A DNA stretch of 64,000 nucleotides, from contig JAYGXS010000001.1 in NCBI GenBank assembly GCA_036362985.1, positions 39,278,970 through 39,342,969 on the forward strand, given 5' to 3'. The stretch comes from Ligula intestinalis (lineage: Eukaryota > Platyhelminthes > Cestoda > Diphyllobothriidea > Diphyllobothriidae). The position numbers and the translations under genes were made by a program. Below the pieces are notes generated by a model. That model was not told the DNA's origin. It saw only the letters and a list, made by a program, of their open reading frames with translations, and made no database searches. Below, one piece after another: positions 1-13,312 of this stretch (position 1 is the stretch's first letter; each line of letters begins with the position of its first letter).

Positions 1-2939
1 TTGCCGTCAGGTGAGATTCCACACATGTCGGGAGGTTCCAGTCGACGACCTGAATTGCTTTATTAATGCCAGTTGGTCAGTGGACTGAGTCTGACGACTC
101 GTTGAGGAACAGGGTAAGCCTTGCAGGTATGTAAAATCTGTGTATGTGTCGCACTATCTTGTTTCTGATAAAGGTCCCATGCAGACGCACTAAGATAAAA
201 GGTGTTTTTTTAAGTGAGCAGGATAGTAACCCTGAACCGGAATTTTAAGAGAAGCCCCCTACCTGATGCTGGAATCTCTGAACAGATGGTTCGGTCTTCT
301 TTTATGTCGTTCCATAACCAAGTGTGACTGGTAGTCATCTAGTCCATGTTAGATTTATTGCTTAGGGAATCCTGCTTGGGCAGTCAGTGATCTGTATCAA
401 AACTGGTGAATTCCGCACGTTGCAGGAGACTTGGCGGCTAAATTGACCGTAGTGTGATTAAACGCACGGCTCCCGGTGGAGCCTCGCAGCTCATTGGGCT
501 AGAGCAAAGATTGGGAAAATTTTGACTCAGAAAGCCAAGAAAGCAAATATTTGGAAATATATTTAAATGAGAGCCATATAATATATTTTAAGATTGAATT
601 CAATTAAATATGAGTACAAAATCTGAAGTTACAAATTCCAATTTTATCCGAGAAAGCCAGCTGCGTGATTGGTCAAGATTAAATTAATTCCGCTATGCGT
701 CTCGGCGGTGGCACGTCATTGGAGGAACCAAAATCACAAAATCTGAAGTTTATAATTTAAATTTTATCTGACAGAGCCAGATGCAATCATAAAAAGAACC
801 ACACCTGGCTCACGAGCCATATTTTCCCGACCCCTGGGCTAAATTGTCGACTGTACTGAAACCTTCAACTTGTTGGTGTGGGTTTGAATCTCACCGAGGC
901 TGCCGATTTTTTCACTAGTGGGTCCACTGAATAATTCAATCTACCAAACCCCGTACTAATTCGTGTAAACTTTAATACGGATCAGACTCGACCGTGATGT
1001 TGAGGCCGTTATCTATGCACCTTTGATTCTGGCTGACGGAGTGGAGCATTCATGAGGCAAAAAGTACCAGAACGAAATTCCGAAAAACATTTTACATCGT
1101 TTGCAAAATGCACAATTAATATTTCAATATGTGTGCGGGATGCTGTAGTTCCACGCAAGAATTCATATTTTAAAACCATAAAGAATACAGTTTTAAAACT
1201 TAATATTTTTAACGCGCGAAATTAATTGGAAAAGGAATTCTCTGTGGTAGCTTTATAACAAAACATAAGCAAACCACGACATAATACCAACGTGAAATGC
1301 GAAATTGCTATGGTTGACTGTATACTTCACGTAAAATTTCACAGTTGATAATCCAATGCCAGTTCCAATTCCGCTCATTTTTAGTATGGGAAAGATTTAT
1401 GACGGTTAACGGCAAAGTTAACATTCTGAAATGGCGCCTGTGAATGACAGATCCTCCAGGATTGTATCTGCCTTCTCTCATTATGAGTCTGAGGTGTAAA
1501 TCCAAAGGTGCAATTTTTATTCATTATCATTTCAATCTGTCCATGCGAAGAAAAAGTCATGGAAACTTGGTTGAATCTGCGGCCTATCAATGGGTGGATG
1601 AGGTTCTGTGTGCAAAGTTACTGCATCATGCAGATAAAGGTCAAATTTAACCTGGAGCCCCCAATTCTGACGCAATAAGCTGACTACCCAAGCCGAGGCC
1701 GTCGAGGTTTCCACAACTGTGTCAAGTTAACTATGCAAATCTGCCGAAACCTCCCTCACTCAGAAGCAGAAGATCTGATTACTGGAGCGATAACTTACGG
1801 TTCAGACCTTGTTCGAATTCTACTTTTATCTGATATGCATGATGAACATCCAGTTTACTAGGAAAGATGGCGCCAACAAAATACTAATTGTTATTTCGAT
1901 TTTAAATGCTTTTAGTCGACCAGGAAGCAGTGCCCAAACTCCAGCCTTGGTTTCTTTCGTGATATATGATGCAACGAAAATTTAACAAAGCGCCTCTGTA
2001 TGTGAAACAAGGCTGACTTAATCGGGAGTAGAATGCTGCTTATCGGAGGGACTTCCAACGTAGTGCAAGCCTACTGCAAACAGGAGCGGGCTTGTCACCC
2101 GCGCCACGTTCTGGCAGCCCATCGCGAGAATGCGGCAGAACATGTCGCTAAGTCTCCTAAATTTGGTCGTCCGCAGCCGGTTGTACTTTCTACCTTAAGC
2201 TGAAATCCGAGAAAAATGATTTATGTGCAACTTAGGAGGGTGAATCGGCGACAACGGGTCCATTGCACCAAGCTTCTGTGTGGGTGCGTTTTGCCTCAGC
2301 GAACCCATGGATCAGATAGATGGATCCCACCACCATGCCTGATCTGCAATAGGCTGCGCCATGCAATAGTTAGAGTCGACAGCAGAGGGAAGGCTGTTAA
2401 GTTAGAATGCATTTGTAAAAACCAAGGTTCAGTAGAAGTAAAACATCCCGATTTCAACTTTTCCTGACACATGCAACTGCCCATCTTTCGGATGAAGTAG
2501 GCGGGATAATTTAATAGTGCGATGGGACAAAATGGGGAAAGCCAGTGATTATTTTCCTACAGAGCGGAGAACAGGGGCGCAGTTACAGGAAGAACATGTA
2601 CTCATCTTTGAAAATTTAACGGCCGAAAGAGTAAATTGTTCTGGTTAAGGCAACGAAAGGATGCGCTAGAAAACGTTTGCACAACTAGACGTTCATCTCA
2701 GACGGTCCTGACTCGTATGAATGTAATAATGCAAAGGAGTGTGTCCTTCCCGCATTCAACTTATTGATTGTATGGATTACATAATATCTTACTGCAGTTT
2801 ACAGTTGGCAGTTGGCTCTCATTTCATATGGGGAGGTAATTAACATATGGCTTAAGAAAACTTTCCTTCTCATATCGCCTCAGCGAAGCGGACAATAATG
2901 TCTTAAAATAGGGTTTCATGATACTCCCTCAATGAATTG
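1..2939. other. No recognisable gene
   Basis: Only short overlapping ORFs of 60-83 codons occur here and none resembles a known family. Two things stand out. A ~49-bp direct repeat lies at 616-664 and 736-784, both beginning ACAAAATCTGAAGTT. A tRNA B-box-like string, GGTTTGAATCTCACC, sits near 880-895 and might be a SINE remnant. Confidence 0.5.
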
Positions 2940-3260
2940 TCAACTATTATTTATGCTTAAACACAAATTAAGACGTCTCCGAATTTTGAAGCATCTTTTC
3001 TCAGTACTAATTTGAAGATTGTGTATACAGCAGAATTTACTGTAACGATGAATTTCGCGAGTGCTCATCAGCTGCGTCCTCTCGCTGCATATAGTAAGCA
3101 ACGAAGAAGAAAATACAAAATTGAATTCATGCAGTAAAATCGATAAAAACAGCAAGGTCACAAAAAATGGCCAAGAGCAATCAGTAACGTAGGAAAGTTA
3201 AACGCTGTGGGCAGCAAAAACGGGGTAAAAACGTCTAAAGCAAAAAATTTCAAAATTATG
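2940..3260 (-). mobile_element. PLE 3' region remnant with hammerhead motif
   Basis: Read on the minus strand, this segment aligns by eye with the sequence downstream of the PLE-A coding stop (33,240-33,560) and with 47,771-47,975. The three share the order: TTTTTGCTGCCCACA, a short AT-rich spacer, ATGCAGCGAG, a CTGATGA...GAAA core, AAATTCTGCT, and then CTTCAAA. No coding sequence of the element survives next to it. The ORF of about 100 codons at 3346-3651 (minus) does not look like PLE protein to me. Confidence 0.6.
3030..3075 (-). ncRNA. Hammerhead-type ribozyme motif (copy 1)
   Basis: On the minus strand GCAG is followed by CTGATGA, then GCACTCGC, then GAAA, then about 20 nt ending AAATT, then CTGC. 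In type I hammerhead numbering, stem I is GCAG/CTGC (4 bp), stem II is GC/GC closing the loop ACTC, stem III is ATT/AAT (3 bp), and cleavage would follow ATT (U16.1-U17). Known: hammerheads occur in PLE terminal regions. Inferred: activity. Stem III is short, so cleavage may be weak or need dimers. Confidence 0.58.
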
Positions 3261-4329
3261 TCGGCTTTCAGATATGGCAGAGGGATGGGAAACAAATTCC
3301 AGGTCGCAGTACCTAGGGATTGAGACTACATTCGTCTGCACATTTTCATAATGTGCTTTTCCTTATCAAGATAGCCCAAAATATTTTTACTATGCCGATA
3401 CTACTCCAAATCGAATTTGACAACAAAATCATCAAAGTGGACGAAGGGCATAGCAGGACATCTTTATTTTCAGAAACAAAGTGAGCAACGTGTCTTCGCG
3501 GAGCGTTCGGGTGGTCGGTTTCAGTATGGCGTTCGGTTCGAGGTTTTAAATTATTTATGAGCTTGAAAGGACAGTTTACCTGCCGCGATGATCTCATTAG
3601 CCTTGATAGCTTCTGATTCTGCTCCCGAGAGGACATCTGCAGAAAAGGCATAGGTAACCATCAGTTAAATTTCTGCAATGTCTACAGTAAATACCCACAA
3701 AACAGCTCGTTTATTTGGGTACCAATGAGCTTGTTCAGTGCCGATTAGTTAAGATAAAAAGTTTGCACTTCATTTATAAACAAGCGCCCATTTCTTATAT
3801 TTCGGAAAATAGCTTTATTTTTCTCATTTAATATGCTAGATAAATACCTTGAAAAGTCCATTTAAAGCATTTGAGTTCATAAAACAAAAGTATCCCAGGA
3901 TTGGTGTCTGATTTGATTGAATTTTCTTGATTTCGCAATAGTTTTCATGTGTTGATTAAGACTGCGAAATTAAGTATACAATTTACCTTATCTTTTTGAC
4001 GCAGTGCGTACCTTTGGAGCGAATTTTTCAACACTAGACTGCGATGCATCACGTATTATAAAAAAATCTCCAGAAGAGATGCCACGCAAAGTGAGAGGTT
4101 ACTGAGATTATTTCCCTACCACACGCTGCCCAAATTTCGCTGAATAAGCTGTTGCCATATGTTAGTTTCTACAAAACTATTTAAATCAACTTTATTTGTA
4201 AAATATTTCTTGAACTGCATTTATTCATAGCAGTTTTCGTTTATGTTTACTAAATGTTTTGTGCTTCGCTCCAACTGATGTGAGTTTGGATATCATTCAA
4301 TGAAATTTCTCGCATTGCTTTTCCTAACT
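3261..4329. other. AT-rich, nothing recognised
   Basis: I see no conserved coding, RNA or repeat signature between the PLE tail on the minus strand and the PLE fragment on the plus strand. The upstream coding part of either element should lie here, but the reverse-transcriptase motifs are not visible. Confidence 0.5.
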
Positions 4330-4387
4330 GGCCAGCGTTATCACCTAAGTCCGTCATCGCGTACCTGCTTATTCGGCGAACTTACGG

Positions 4388-4884
4388 GTGCCCTTCACGA
4401 ACTCTCCCCTCCTACGATTGGGAGGTAAAGACCGACTCCCTTTGAAGGTCACATCAATGTGCGTTTACTCTTTCACTTGCTCCTGTGGAGCGAGATACAT
4501 CGGCCGTACAACGAGGCGTCTGGAAAAGAGGGTACATGAGCACATTCCGACCTGGCTAAGTAAAGGTGAAACTAGATGGATCTTGAGTGCTATTCTCGCA
4601 TATCTTATCAATACAAACCATCGAATCAATACTAACGAAGCCTTGCAGTTTTTCCACAGGACATCATATAATTTTTCCAAAGGCTTCGCCAACGGATGCT
4701 TGCAACAGCCGAAGCAGTAGCTATCAGGCTAGCAAATCCAGTGCTGTGTTGCCGGAAGACTCTGACACAAGCTCTTTCACTTCCATGGCCTAAACCGGCA
4801 CCAGGTGGTGATAGAATTTCGCCCCTACCAGCAAGCGACAGTCCCTCAACCAACACGCTGACATGGCCTACATGCGCAAACTGA
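4388..4884 (+). pseudogene. PLE C-terminal GIY-YIG endonuclease fragment
   Basis: The translated segment carries a GIY-YIG nuclease core: VYSFTCSCGARYIGRTTRRL followed by EKRVHEHIPTWL. The conserved Tyr, Tyr-Ile-Gly, Arg and Glu-His positions are all present. In Penelope-like retroelements this domain follows the reverse transcriptase and is thought to nick target DNA. After codon ~95 (near 4685) the frame shifts by one base. The C-terminus continues in another frame as RMLATAEAVAIRLANPVLC and then LTQALSLPWPKPAP, ending at a stop at 4884. The reverse transcriptase is missing upstream, so this is a 5'-truncated dead copy. It is on the opposite strand to the PLE tail at 3 kb, so the two are separate insertions. 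The family call is firm; the exact PLE clade is not. Confidence 0.85.
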
Positions 4885-5589
4885 TATCTGCCGCGTTAGC
4901 AAATCAACGCCCGTGTTAGACTGTTATTGATTTTTCTACCTATACAAACTTTAACTTTTATGTACAACGTTAATTTTCCTTGCAAACGTTTGGTCTGATG
5001 AAGTGTCGCTGACAAAAATTGTTTGCCATAAACTGACTTCTAATAGCAACCATGGGAATATTTACGGAACTTATCTCAAGTTTTTTGCAGCATCGCTCCT
5101 CGTCAGCCGCTGAAAGTCTGGCCGAAAGATAAACAAAGTACCGCGCTAAATGCCAAATCTGGCTCGTCTTAGAACTATGGATGTACAGAAATCAAAATTA
5201 TTTAATGCAGCAACAGGAACACCGTTAACTGTGGTTATGCGGACTTCAAAGCTGACGCCAAGGCCTGTGAGTAAGCAGTTTTCAGATCGCTGGTGTCGGA
5301 CATTTTAGTTTCTCCCATGATTCGCCCTAGTTATCGGTCGGGGAATCCTTCTGCGCAGTACAGGCGGATAACGGTCATCCGCAATAAGTCAATCATCGGT
5401 GGAAATTCGGATATCAGGTTGACTGTCCAGTAAACTATGCACATGTAGAATAATCAGACGCGTCACCAATTGGAGACAGAACGAAAATTGCAATTTATGA
5501 ATTTTTGGTGGGATTTAAATTAAGGAACCAACATTATTTAAACTATCCAATGTTTGGCAACAAAAAGCGCGCAATAAATACTTTATTAA
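4885..5589. other. PLE downstream flank and unexplained sequence
   Basis: The first ~150 bases are probably the PLE 3' untranslated tail. They contain CTGATGAAGTGTCGCTGAC near 4995, which resembles a hammerhead start but lacks GAAA. The rest, to 5589, shows nothing I recognise. Confidence 0.4.
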
Positions 5590-6080
5590 TGGTTTCTATT
5601 ATACTTATAGTAACAGTTTATTTTTCTGTTTAGGTTTAGTTTCGTTTAGTCGATTATTAAGTTTTATTGGTTTGATTTTAATTTTAAATTTCGATTTAAC
5701 TTAGTTCATTTATTTTATTTAAGTTAACCTTTCTTCAGGTGTTTTGTTAAAGTTTTTTTATATTTTACTTCAGTTTTAGGTTTTTAGCCGTACGTGGTTG
5801 CTCTTCGAGTAAACATTTTCGTAATTTACTTAATCTTAGTTTACGTAGTTTGGTTTATTTAGCTTATTTTTATTTTAGTTCAGTTTTTTGTCTAGTTTTA
5901 ATTCATAATTATGTTTTATTTATTTCATTTTATTTCAGGATATTTTCTGTTTAGATAGTTTACCTTCCTCTAGTTAGTCAACTTTAGTTTTAATATGTTA
6001 GCTTAGTTAGTTGTTTTATTTTATTTTAGTTTACTTTTCTTAAGTTAATCAACCTTAGTTTTGGATGCATGAGTAACATG
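5590..6080. repeat. T-rich degenerate TTTAGTTTA low-complexity tract
   Basis: About 490 bases are dominated on the plus strand by variants of TTTAGTTTA and TTTATTTTAGTT with strong T-over-A skew. It is too degenerate to be a clean satellite and has no fixed period that I can see. A similar T-rich tract occurs at 34,500-34,620. Confidence 0.7.
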
Positions 6081-9000
6081 TTATTTTTATTTGATTTGGC
6101 TTACTAACCTTAAGTCTAATCTGAGAACTTTGAAGTTCTGTGCGTTTCTTCACAAGTGTGAGTAATTTGCATTATTGCATATGTTATTCGTGGTGCGCTT
6201 TTTGTGGCCAAACTTTATATTATTAAATAATTATTCCTATTTTTTCTACTTCCCTTCGCTCTTCTGTTTTATTGACATTTATTTCCATGGTGTTTTATAA
6301 TTCGTGACGTGGAATTCTGTTAACTGAGGAGATAACTTGGTCCTCAACTCACGATTGTAAACCGGATTGCAATGTGCCTTTCTTTAGGTAATTTCCAATC
6401 ACAATGTACGGACGGACTGTTGAGCTTCGTCAGTCACTGCACCCAATGGAGCGTCTAATATTTGGATTTACTATGAGATTGGACTCTGGTGGATGTGCTC
6501 AGTGAACACCGTCATTAGCCACCGCCGAATTGCTCTTTTCGAGCTAAAACTTTAAAATATAGGATTTTTATATTAACTAACCAAATATTCTGAACCAGCT
6601 GCCTATGACCGTCTGAAAGTGTCCAATAAATCCGAAATGGTTATTCTAATGTATTTAGCCTTTCTAGATAATCTTTAACAATTTTTTGTTGCTCATAGTA
6701 GGTGACTGCTCACAGGGCTTGTATGCTGGAGTTCAAAAATAAATCGCTAATTTTCTTACTTAGGCCCAGGATAGAGCATTTTACGTCGTTCCCGTGACAT
6801 TAAAACTGGCATAATTACCCACGTTGTTCACTAGATATCGTGGTTTCTTCGTACACAGTAGTCTGGTCCATCACCTGTGCTCATCTTTTGGCATCTCCGT
6901 TAGTTTTTTCATTAATTAGGGCAGTTGCATGCAAAACTCAGCTTCGATCGACTATCCTTTGAAGGAAGCTCGCGGCTTCCTATTTCATCATTTTTTGCAC
7001 TGGGAATTCCACACTGCTAGACCAAGGCGCGTTTACGTTTGTTCAGAGCATTAAAAGCCCCGAAATGCTCACGTCCACTTCGGAAACAATTTACTTATCT
7101 TTCCTCATCTGTGTGTCCACGTAGATTGAAAAATCCTAGGTTTTCCCGAGCTATGTTTTTCAGAATGAAGTCCTCTCCGCTCCAATCACAGCTGGGTGAT
7201 AAAAGGCCTCAAAACCACAGCATATGGATATATATCACTTTCAGTATCTTGGCAGATCGTATATTATTTAGGAAAAAAGTAATTCTGCATCGATTACTCT
7301 TCCTAAAGCCATAGGTCAGGCACTTTTTCTCAAGTTACCAAGGTATTTTGAAATGATTATTTGTCAGAAATGATTGTGGGATGCGTTTGCATTCGGAAAC
7401 ATTCAGTAGTATCTTAGATCTAGGCGTGTGGGACGGGGTTTTATGCGTGATGACAATAATAGGTATGTTGAAAGTTTTTGCTGTCCACTACAGAAGGTTC
7501 TCTAATTCACTAGTCAGGGGAGACGGAATGAAGTGGAACAGCTTAACTGCGTGAAAATAAACTGTACAGAAACTGCGTCACGCGTCAGTTGCCAGCTATG
7601 CTTGTACGCTAGGTGTGTCCATGCAGTTGTGTTTATTGTGAGGCCTTTACTGCCGAGATGAATGCTCTGTCATCTGCAGCCAATCGAATGAACCGGGAGT
7701 ATCGTTTAGCTTCGAGCGTACCCACGACGAGTCGATAGCGAGCATGAGAAATGAAAAGAGCACGCAGAGGTCAAGGCTTGGCAAACGAACACAGCATGAG
7801 TCAGCGCACTGACAGCGCCCGGACTCCAACAGGCCCGAAGATCATGTAGCTGTTGGGTTACAAGCGTTGCTAATAGAATAAGTTCTATAAAGTACGGCAT
7901 AAGAAATGAGAAACAACAGGATATTGTGTCAATGAGTCGATTCTAACGAGTTTTGACCACTAGATGGACGTACAGAGCTCCGATTGGTGGGTGGTAGTTG
8001 TCACTAAGTCCGACACTGCCAAGTCCGGTAGCAAAAAAATGACGATTAGTATTCCTTTTTAAACTGTACCCTGTTGTTTGCCGCTTCTATCTGAGACCGA
8101 CCTCGACTCCTAAACATACTTCCTTTGATCGCTGAACAGGGAAGTTATCTTGCAGCATTCGACGTCGGCGAATGCCGTCATAACCGAAGGCATCCTTTAT
8201 GAGGTCAGTGAACACCTTGTTTATGGTTTATCTTGTCAACTGCCAGATCGGTCGCTCTCCGAATTTGATGGTCATCCAAACCGTCAAACGTCGAAAGTTC
8301 TTGGAAGTTGCTTTCGATACTGTTTGTTCGAAAAGGAAGTACTTCCCACATATGACCATCTGGGCCGATTTCGGAGGCTTATCTAAAAACAGGACTTAAC
8401 CACAAAAGTAAATAAGTTCCCAATAAGAAAGCCTGTGATTAAAATATTCCTAGGCAAATAGAAAACGTTCTTTGATTAGTTCTTTACTCAAGAACGGCCG
8501 TCAGTGGACGGAAACCGAACTACTGCTTTATTTCTTTAACTGGATACCGATGGATGTTTCGAAAGTATTGTTGCTGATATGTGGTAAAATGATAAAGCCG
8601 AGAGCTCGTTGCAGTTTGTTAATCTGCAGGGTTCGCTTGCAGTGCCGTCATATAAGATGACCCCTCAATTTTTGCCCGTCTTCCTCCTACAGTAATCCTT
8701 CAAGTTCATTGTTCTCGACAAACGGTGATTTCGCGGTGACACCGTCGAGCGTTTTTCGTCAAAATGACTGTTCACATAATGTTGTGTCCTTTTCTCAATA
8801 TGCTGCTTTATGCCAAACTTCAATTACAGACGGCGGGAAGTTCCTTTATCGTGGATGGATAAAATTTCCCGCAAAAAAATCCTAGCTAGAACGACTCAAG
8901 GGAACCGAAAATATGCAGATTTTACTCTTGTTGACACGTGCGGTTGGTGATATTTTCTTCAAGCGTATACGGCCAGGGTCAGCAGATGGCATAATGAAAT

Positions 9001-9290
9001 AGTCCGACAACAAAACAAGACACATTAAGCGGCACTTATTCAAATTATCCATTTTCTGCTTTGAAGCAGAAGAATGCTTGCGTGCAGATGGAACGTGAAA
9101 AACTGCAGTCTCAGTTTAAAATTTTATAACGAATATTTGAAACTTAATGACACATTATTAATGTTTTATTTTTTCGAAAATTCCCATTGAAAAGTTCAGA
9201 AGATAAATCGGCGAACATACGTTTGGTTTCGATAAATTCTCGTCAGGCCTTTATATTTATATGGTATGAATAAACTATGATGGTTGGTGG
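6081..9290. other. No recognisable gene or repeat
   Basis: Ordinary AT-rich sequence with ORFs up to 91 codons (7039-7314 plus, 8150-8386 plus). None matches a family I know, and their codon content looks like chance. Confidence 0.5.
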
Positions 9291-12239
9291 ACAGATGAAG
9301 TGTTCTCGTTGTCACGGTGGGGAGGAGGGGGGAGGAAGGGGGGTGAGGGGGCGTTGAGATCAGAGTGTCAAGGTCTAGACGGCCCGGCGTCTAAGACCGC
9401 CGAAAAGGTGTGTGTGGCTGGACATGGGACTTGGCCGTCTCTGCGGGTGCCCGTTTCCTAGGCCTGTGGTCCGCTGTGGTTGGCCTACCTAGTTTCGTCC
9501 ATGGCAACTGGGGCGCCGCGACGAAATTCTTTTGGGCACATAGCAGCGGTCAGCGTAGCCTGATGGCGGCCGCCTCTGCCGTCTTTTTTGATTGCATCCA
9601 AGCTGTGTGGATTTATAAACCAACATCGCAGCGCACATCGGGTGGTTTGGCTTTTCAAATTAACCTGTACCCACTTTTCGCTCAACGACCAAACTTTGAG
9701 CAAAATACAACTGGAGATCTCGGTTTGCTTGGCAAAAAGTATTAAGGTGACTTACTATGCAGTAGTAATAGGGCTGATTGCATGTTCAGAAAATGATCCC
9801 GAAGATGAAACCGTGCTCGTTAGTACATTCGTCAGCTACCTTTACAAGTATTTCACTTCGTGCGTTTTACTGATACATGGAGCTGTCTTTAAAAAATACG
9901 ACACATTCAGATTCACACAGGAAATTTACCCGAATAAAAATCTTAGTTTAATTAAAAATTCCAAAACACAAATTCCTTAAATTAATAGGCTATGGGAGGA
10001 TTTAACGGAAGGGTATAGCCTTTATTTCAAAAATTATTTTCGAATTTTTAAATTAGCTTATTTCTAGAAAAGATGACAAAATCCGTGTGCCATATTAGTT
10101 TTACGGGTATGGATATTTATGGATATGGCAGACTATCAGCAGAGGCTGATTTAACTTTCAACTATGCGAGGATTATAAATAAACTACGGCCACTAGGTAA
10201 ATTGGAAGCAAATTTAGCTGACCGCTCACTGGCAAGAGCTGAGGAAGTTGTAGCTGGTAACGCATAGCGAATGTGGATTTGAGTAGCGAACTAAAACTTC
10301 GTGTGCCTTATTGAATATGAAAAAATCCCCTGATATTCTGCTTTTCACAACAATTGTGCCAGTCTTCTTACAAAACCCTAGACTTCACCATCCGAAATTA
10401 TTTTCCCAAACCGCCGAAGGAACACGTCCTGAGGTCTGCAGAGATTGGGGCGTTCAATTCACAAAGACTACTCAAACGGATGCTGCAGAATTTTCTTGCC
10501 GCCATCTTGCAACAATTGTACCGGAAAGTTGAGGTAAAAACACCATCCTATGCTCGAACTTAACTGTTGCAATAAATTAAGAGCTAATGATTCGGTTGAG
10601 CAGGTCTGCTGTCTCTGATACGCAAATTTTGACTTTCCTTTGTACACCCCCTAAGAAGAAAATCACTGAATTCTTAAGCATTTTAAATTGTCAGCTTGCC
10701 AATCTTAGATGAATAGGGGACGTGTATTTAGTGAGAAAGTTAATAACGTGCACGGTTAAATTAAAACCGTTTTTTCCGCAAAATTTGACCAAGTTAAACT
10801 TTATGCGTAGAAAAAAGTGACTAAAATATAAGACGGGGATACAGGGAGGCTGTAAAAGGGGAGAGGGATTGAGCATGTCATGGCGACAACTAGGTCCACC
10901 AAAACTATGGTTGTGTTTGCACTCTCACAGCTGAAATTGTTGGAAGTAATTAAAAAGCACTCTTGGATAGTGCTTCACTCTGCTGATGTATTTCCTCTGC
11001 AGGAAAGCACTACCAGAAAAATTGCCTACATACCAGAAAGGGGGGATTTTTGGTGTGCTCACATGAACCTTTGTGCATTTTTGTCCTTTAATTGACCTGT
11101 AGTGCAGTATTTTTTCCTTTGATGGTTTTCAATAAAGACAATTTACTTTTCAATCAAAAAAAACTTGATAAATCAAAATACGCCTTTTTGAAAACATTAA
11201 TCTTTCTTTAATGCCGTCTAACTTGCCGGTGTCTGTGGTGAACGGTTTGCGCACTACAGGAGTTTTCATGTAAATTTGATGGGTTTGCCCGAATCTCCGC
11301 CCACAGCGTATATTCCTGTTTTTTGATCCACGTCTTTTATACCCTGTAAGACGTCCGTCTTGTGCCTTCAACCGCCGGTCGCGCCAGGTCTTCTATGGGT
11401 TCACTGGTTGCAAACCTCTAGTTGGTGTTGTTAGTGTTCTTCTGTGCTTTATTTTTCCTCCGGGTGTTCAAGATTTATGGGTTCTCGCTTGGTCTCTTCA
11501 CAGTGTGCGTACAGGTGTGCCAACGCATGTCCACATGCATCAGTTCAGTTCGCATTTTTCTCATGTACATGGGCATAGACGTGAGTGGATCACCACCACC
11601 AATCACTGCCCTAACCTAGATCGATACGACCCCAGAAGAAACCAGCGGAATTCGTTGAAGGCGTGGTATGCACAGTCACTCAGTTAGCACTGGAAGTCAA
11701 AAGTCCACACAGCAGGTTCATCCTGGGGTTTTGGAATATCGGAGATGATTGATCGTCCATGACCTGGTACATAGCATCCTAGAATATATCATATCATATA
11801 TCATATCATCCTAGAATATAATTCGGCAACGGTAGTTTAAATAGTGTACCTCATATAGCCTTAGTCCGGGCATTTTGTTCTAGAGAACGATGGTTTTAGG
11901 AGAAGTATAGGTAGGGAATTAGGATCGGCAGTAGAATATACTTAAATAACTGCTTTATGCATTTTTATTTTATTGTATTTAGAAATGATTTTGAGCTATA
12001 TCTGTAGATCTTCCTATGCTGTTTAATATTTTAACACATTGCGGTAAAACCCGACTATCAAGATCCAGCTTTTTTGAAATTCCTGAAAAAGTGAAACGAT
12101 GATTAGGAGATCGTCTACTTCATCTTACCCGAGATACAACTTACCGTTCTGGATTTAGATTAGTATAGTCCGTGGCGCGATACGCCGCACAGACCTTCAA
12201 TTTACAGGCGGAACAACTTACTCCCAGCGACCATGGGAA
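9291..12239. other. Mostly unexplained; G-rich and ATATC simple repeats
   Basis: A G-rich stretch lies at about 9318-9355, followed by GC-rich DNA to ~9600. ORFs of 111 and 130 codons (9410-9745 and 9588-9980, plus) overlap in different frames and resemble nothing known. At 11,776-11,822 a short ATATC-rich simple repeat is flanked by two copies of ATCCTAGAATATA. Confidence 0.45.
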
Positions 12240-12400
12240 ACAAATTCAACCACCATTTTCCACTTTTCACCTACTTCTACAAATTTCATTCCCAACCTAT
12301 CCTATTTCCCCCCCCCCCCCCCCCCCCCCCCCAAAGTCATATAACCATCGTTTCCGTAGGACAAATGCTGGGACTGGGCGGATATGATGTGCTCTACTTA
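12240..12400 (+). repeat. Dispersed repeat fragment with 27-base C run
   Basis: A cytosine homopolymer spans 12,306-12,332. Just downstream, TATAACCATCGTTTCCGTAG is closely matched by TATAACCACCGTTTTCGCAG near 56,834-56,853, which also follows a C-rich stretch. The two sites look like copies of one low-copy repeat. Confidence 0.45.
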
Positions 12401-13312
12401 AACTACTTTTGCCTATAATTCATAGTTCATGGGTTGAAAGTGGAACACTTTTTTATTGGGCCAGGCAAGAATCTACGTGAAAAAATTGATGGCTTTTTCC
12501 ATGATACTCGTATTTCTTACGGTTGCAGTCTGACTCTTCTATTACTGGACACTCGGCCAGCCCCGTGGAAAACTGGAAGGAATGCAGTTGGTTTCGGGTG
12601 GGAGAAGCCTCCGCAGGGAGCTGAAATAAGACGTGCTTAGTTAATCACACTATACTTGATGTCCGTTTGCTAGGACGCACGAGTCAAAGCGGCGACCGAC
12701 TGAGGTGGCTTGTCCTAGTTCATTTGATATAGGTTTGGTTTTTACACGCACAGCTAAGCTAGAGATATCTGCCATGTAAATTAGATTCAGCCACACAGGC
12801 CTGAGTAATTTTCCGGCATTAACAGCTGTGCAGCTAGCGTGTACACTATCGCGCGGGACTGGGAATACTTTGAAAGTAGGACAGTTGGGCACTTTCCTGG
12901 GGAAGACATACACACATCTATACAATCTGTTCGCCCCTGTGGCATTCGTAAATAGTAACAGGGGGATGCATAGGGAAGGGTAAAAGGCATGTGACTGGGA
13001 TTTATGGAGCCTGGACTTTCAGATTCTTGTTTCGTTTGCTCTCATTAGTTAGATATATTCAGCCCAAATCAGGAAAAAATCTGGTGATCTAACGGACATG
13101 TTCCGTTTTGCAGTTAGAACACACTTCCAAATAGCATATTCTTACAAGACGTATGCATTTCATGAATTGAACAAGCCAGTAACGGAAGGTATTATAACAT
13201 TCTTAACTTGCTCAGGCTAATTTTATTTTCGTGGTCACTATGTAACCTTCTACTTGCACATGACAAAGCTTACTCACCCGTATGAACTGGAAAGTCGGCA
13301 TCCCAATAAGTA
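12401..13312. other. No recognisable gene
   Basis: ORFs up to 91 codons without family resemblance, and no repeat noted. The last ~40 bases contain TTACTCACCCGTAT, which recurs as TTACTCACCTGTAT just after the foldback element that follows. Confidence 0.5.

Noticed and set aside
870..905. GGTTTGAATCTCACC as a tRNA gene or SINE head
   Set aside because: Only a B-box-like string. No A box at the right distance, no cloverleaf and no SINE body.
4988..5025. CTGATGAAGTGTCGCTGAC downstream of the first PLE, considered as a hammerhead
   Set aside because: There is no GAAA after the putative stem II and no pairing stem I.
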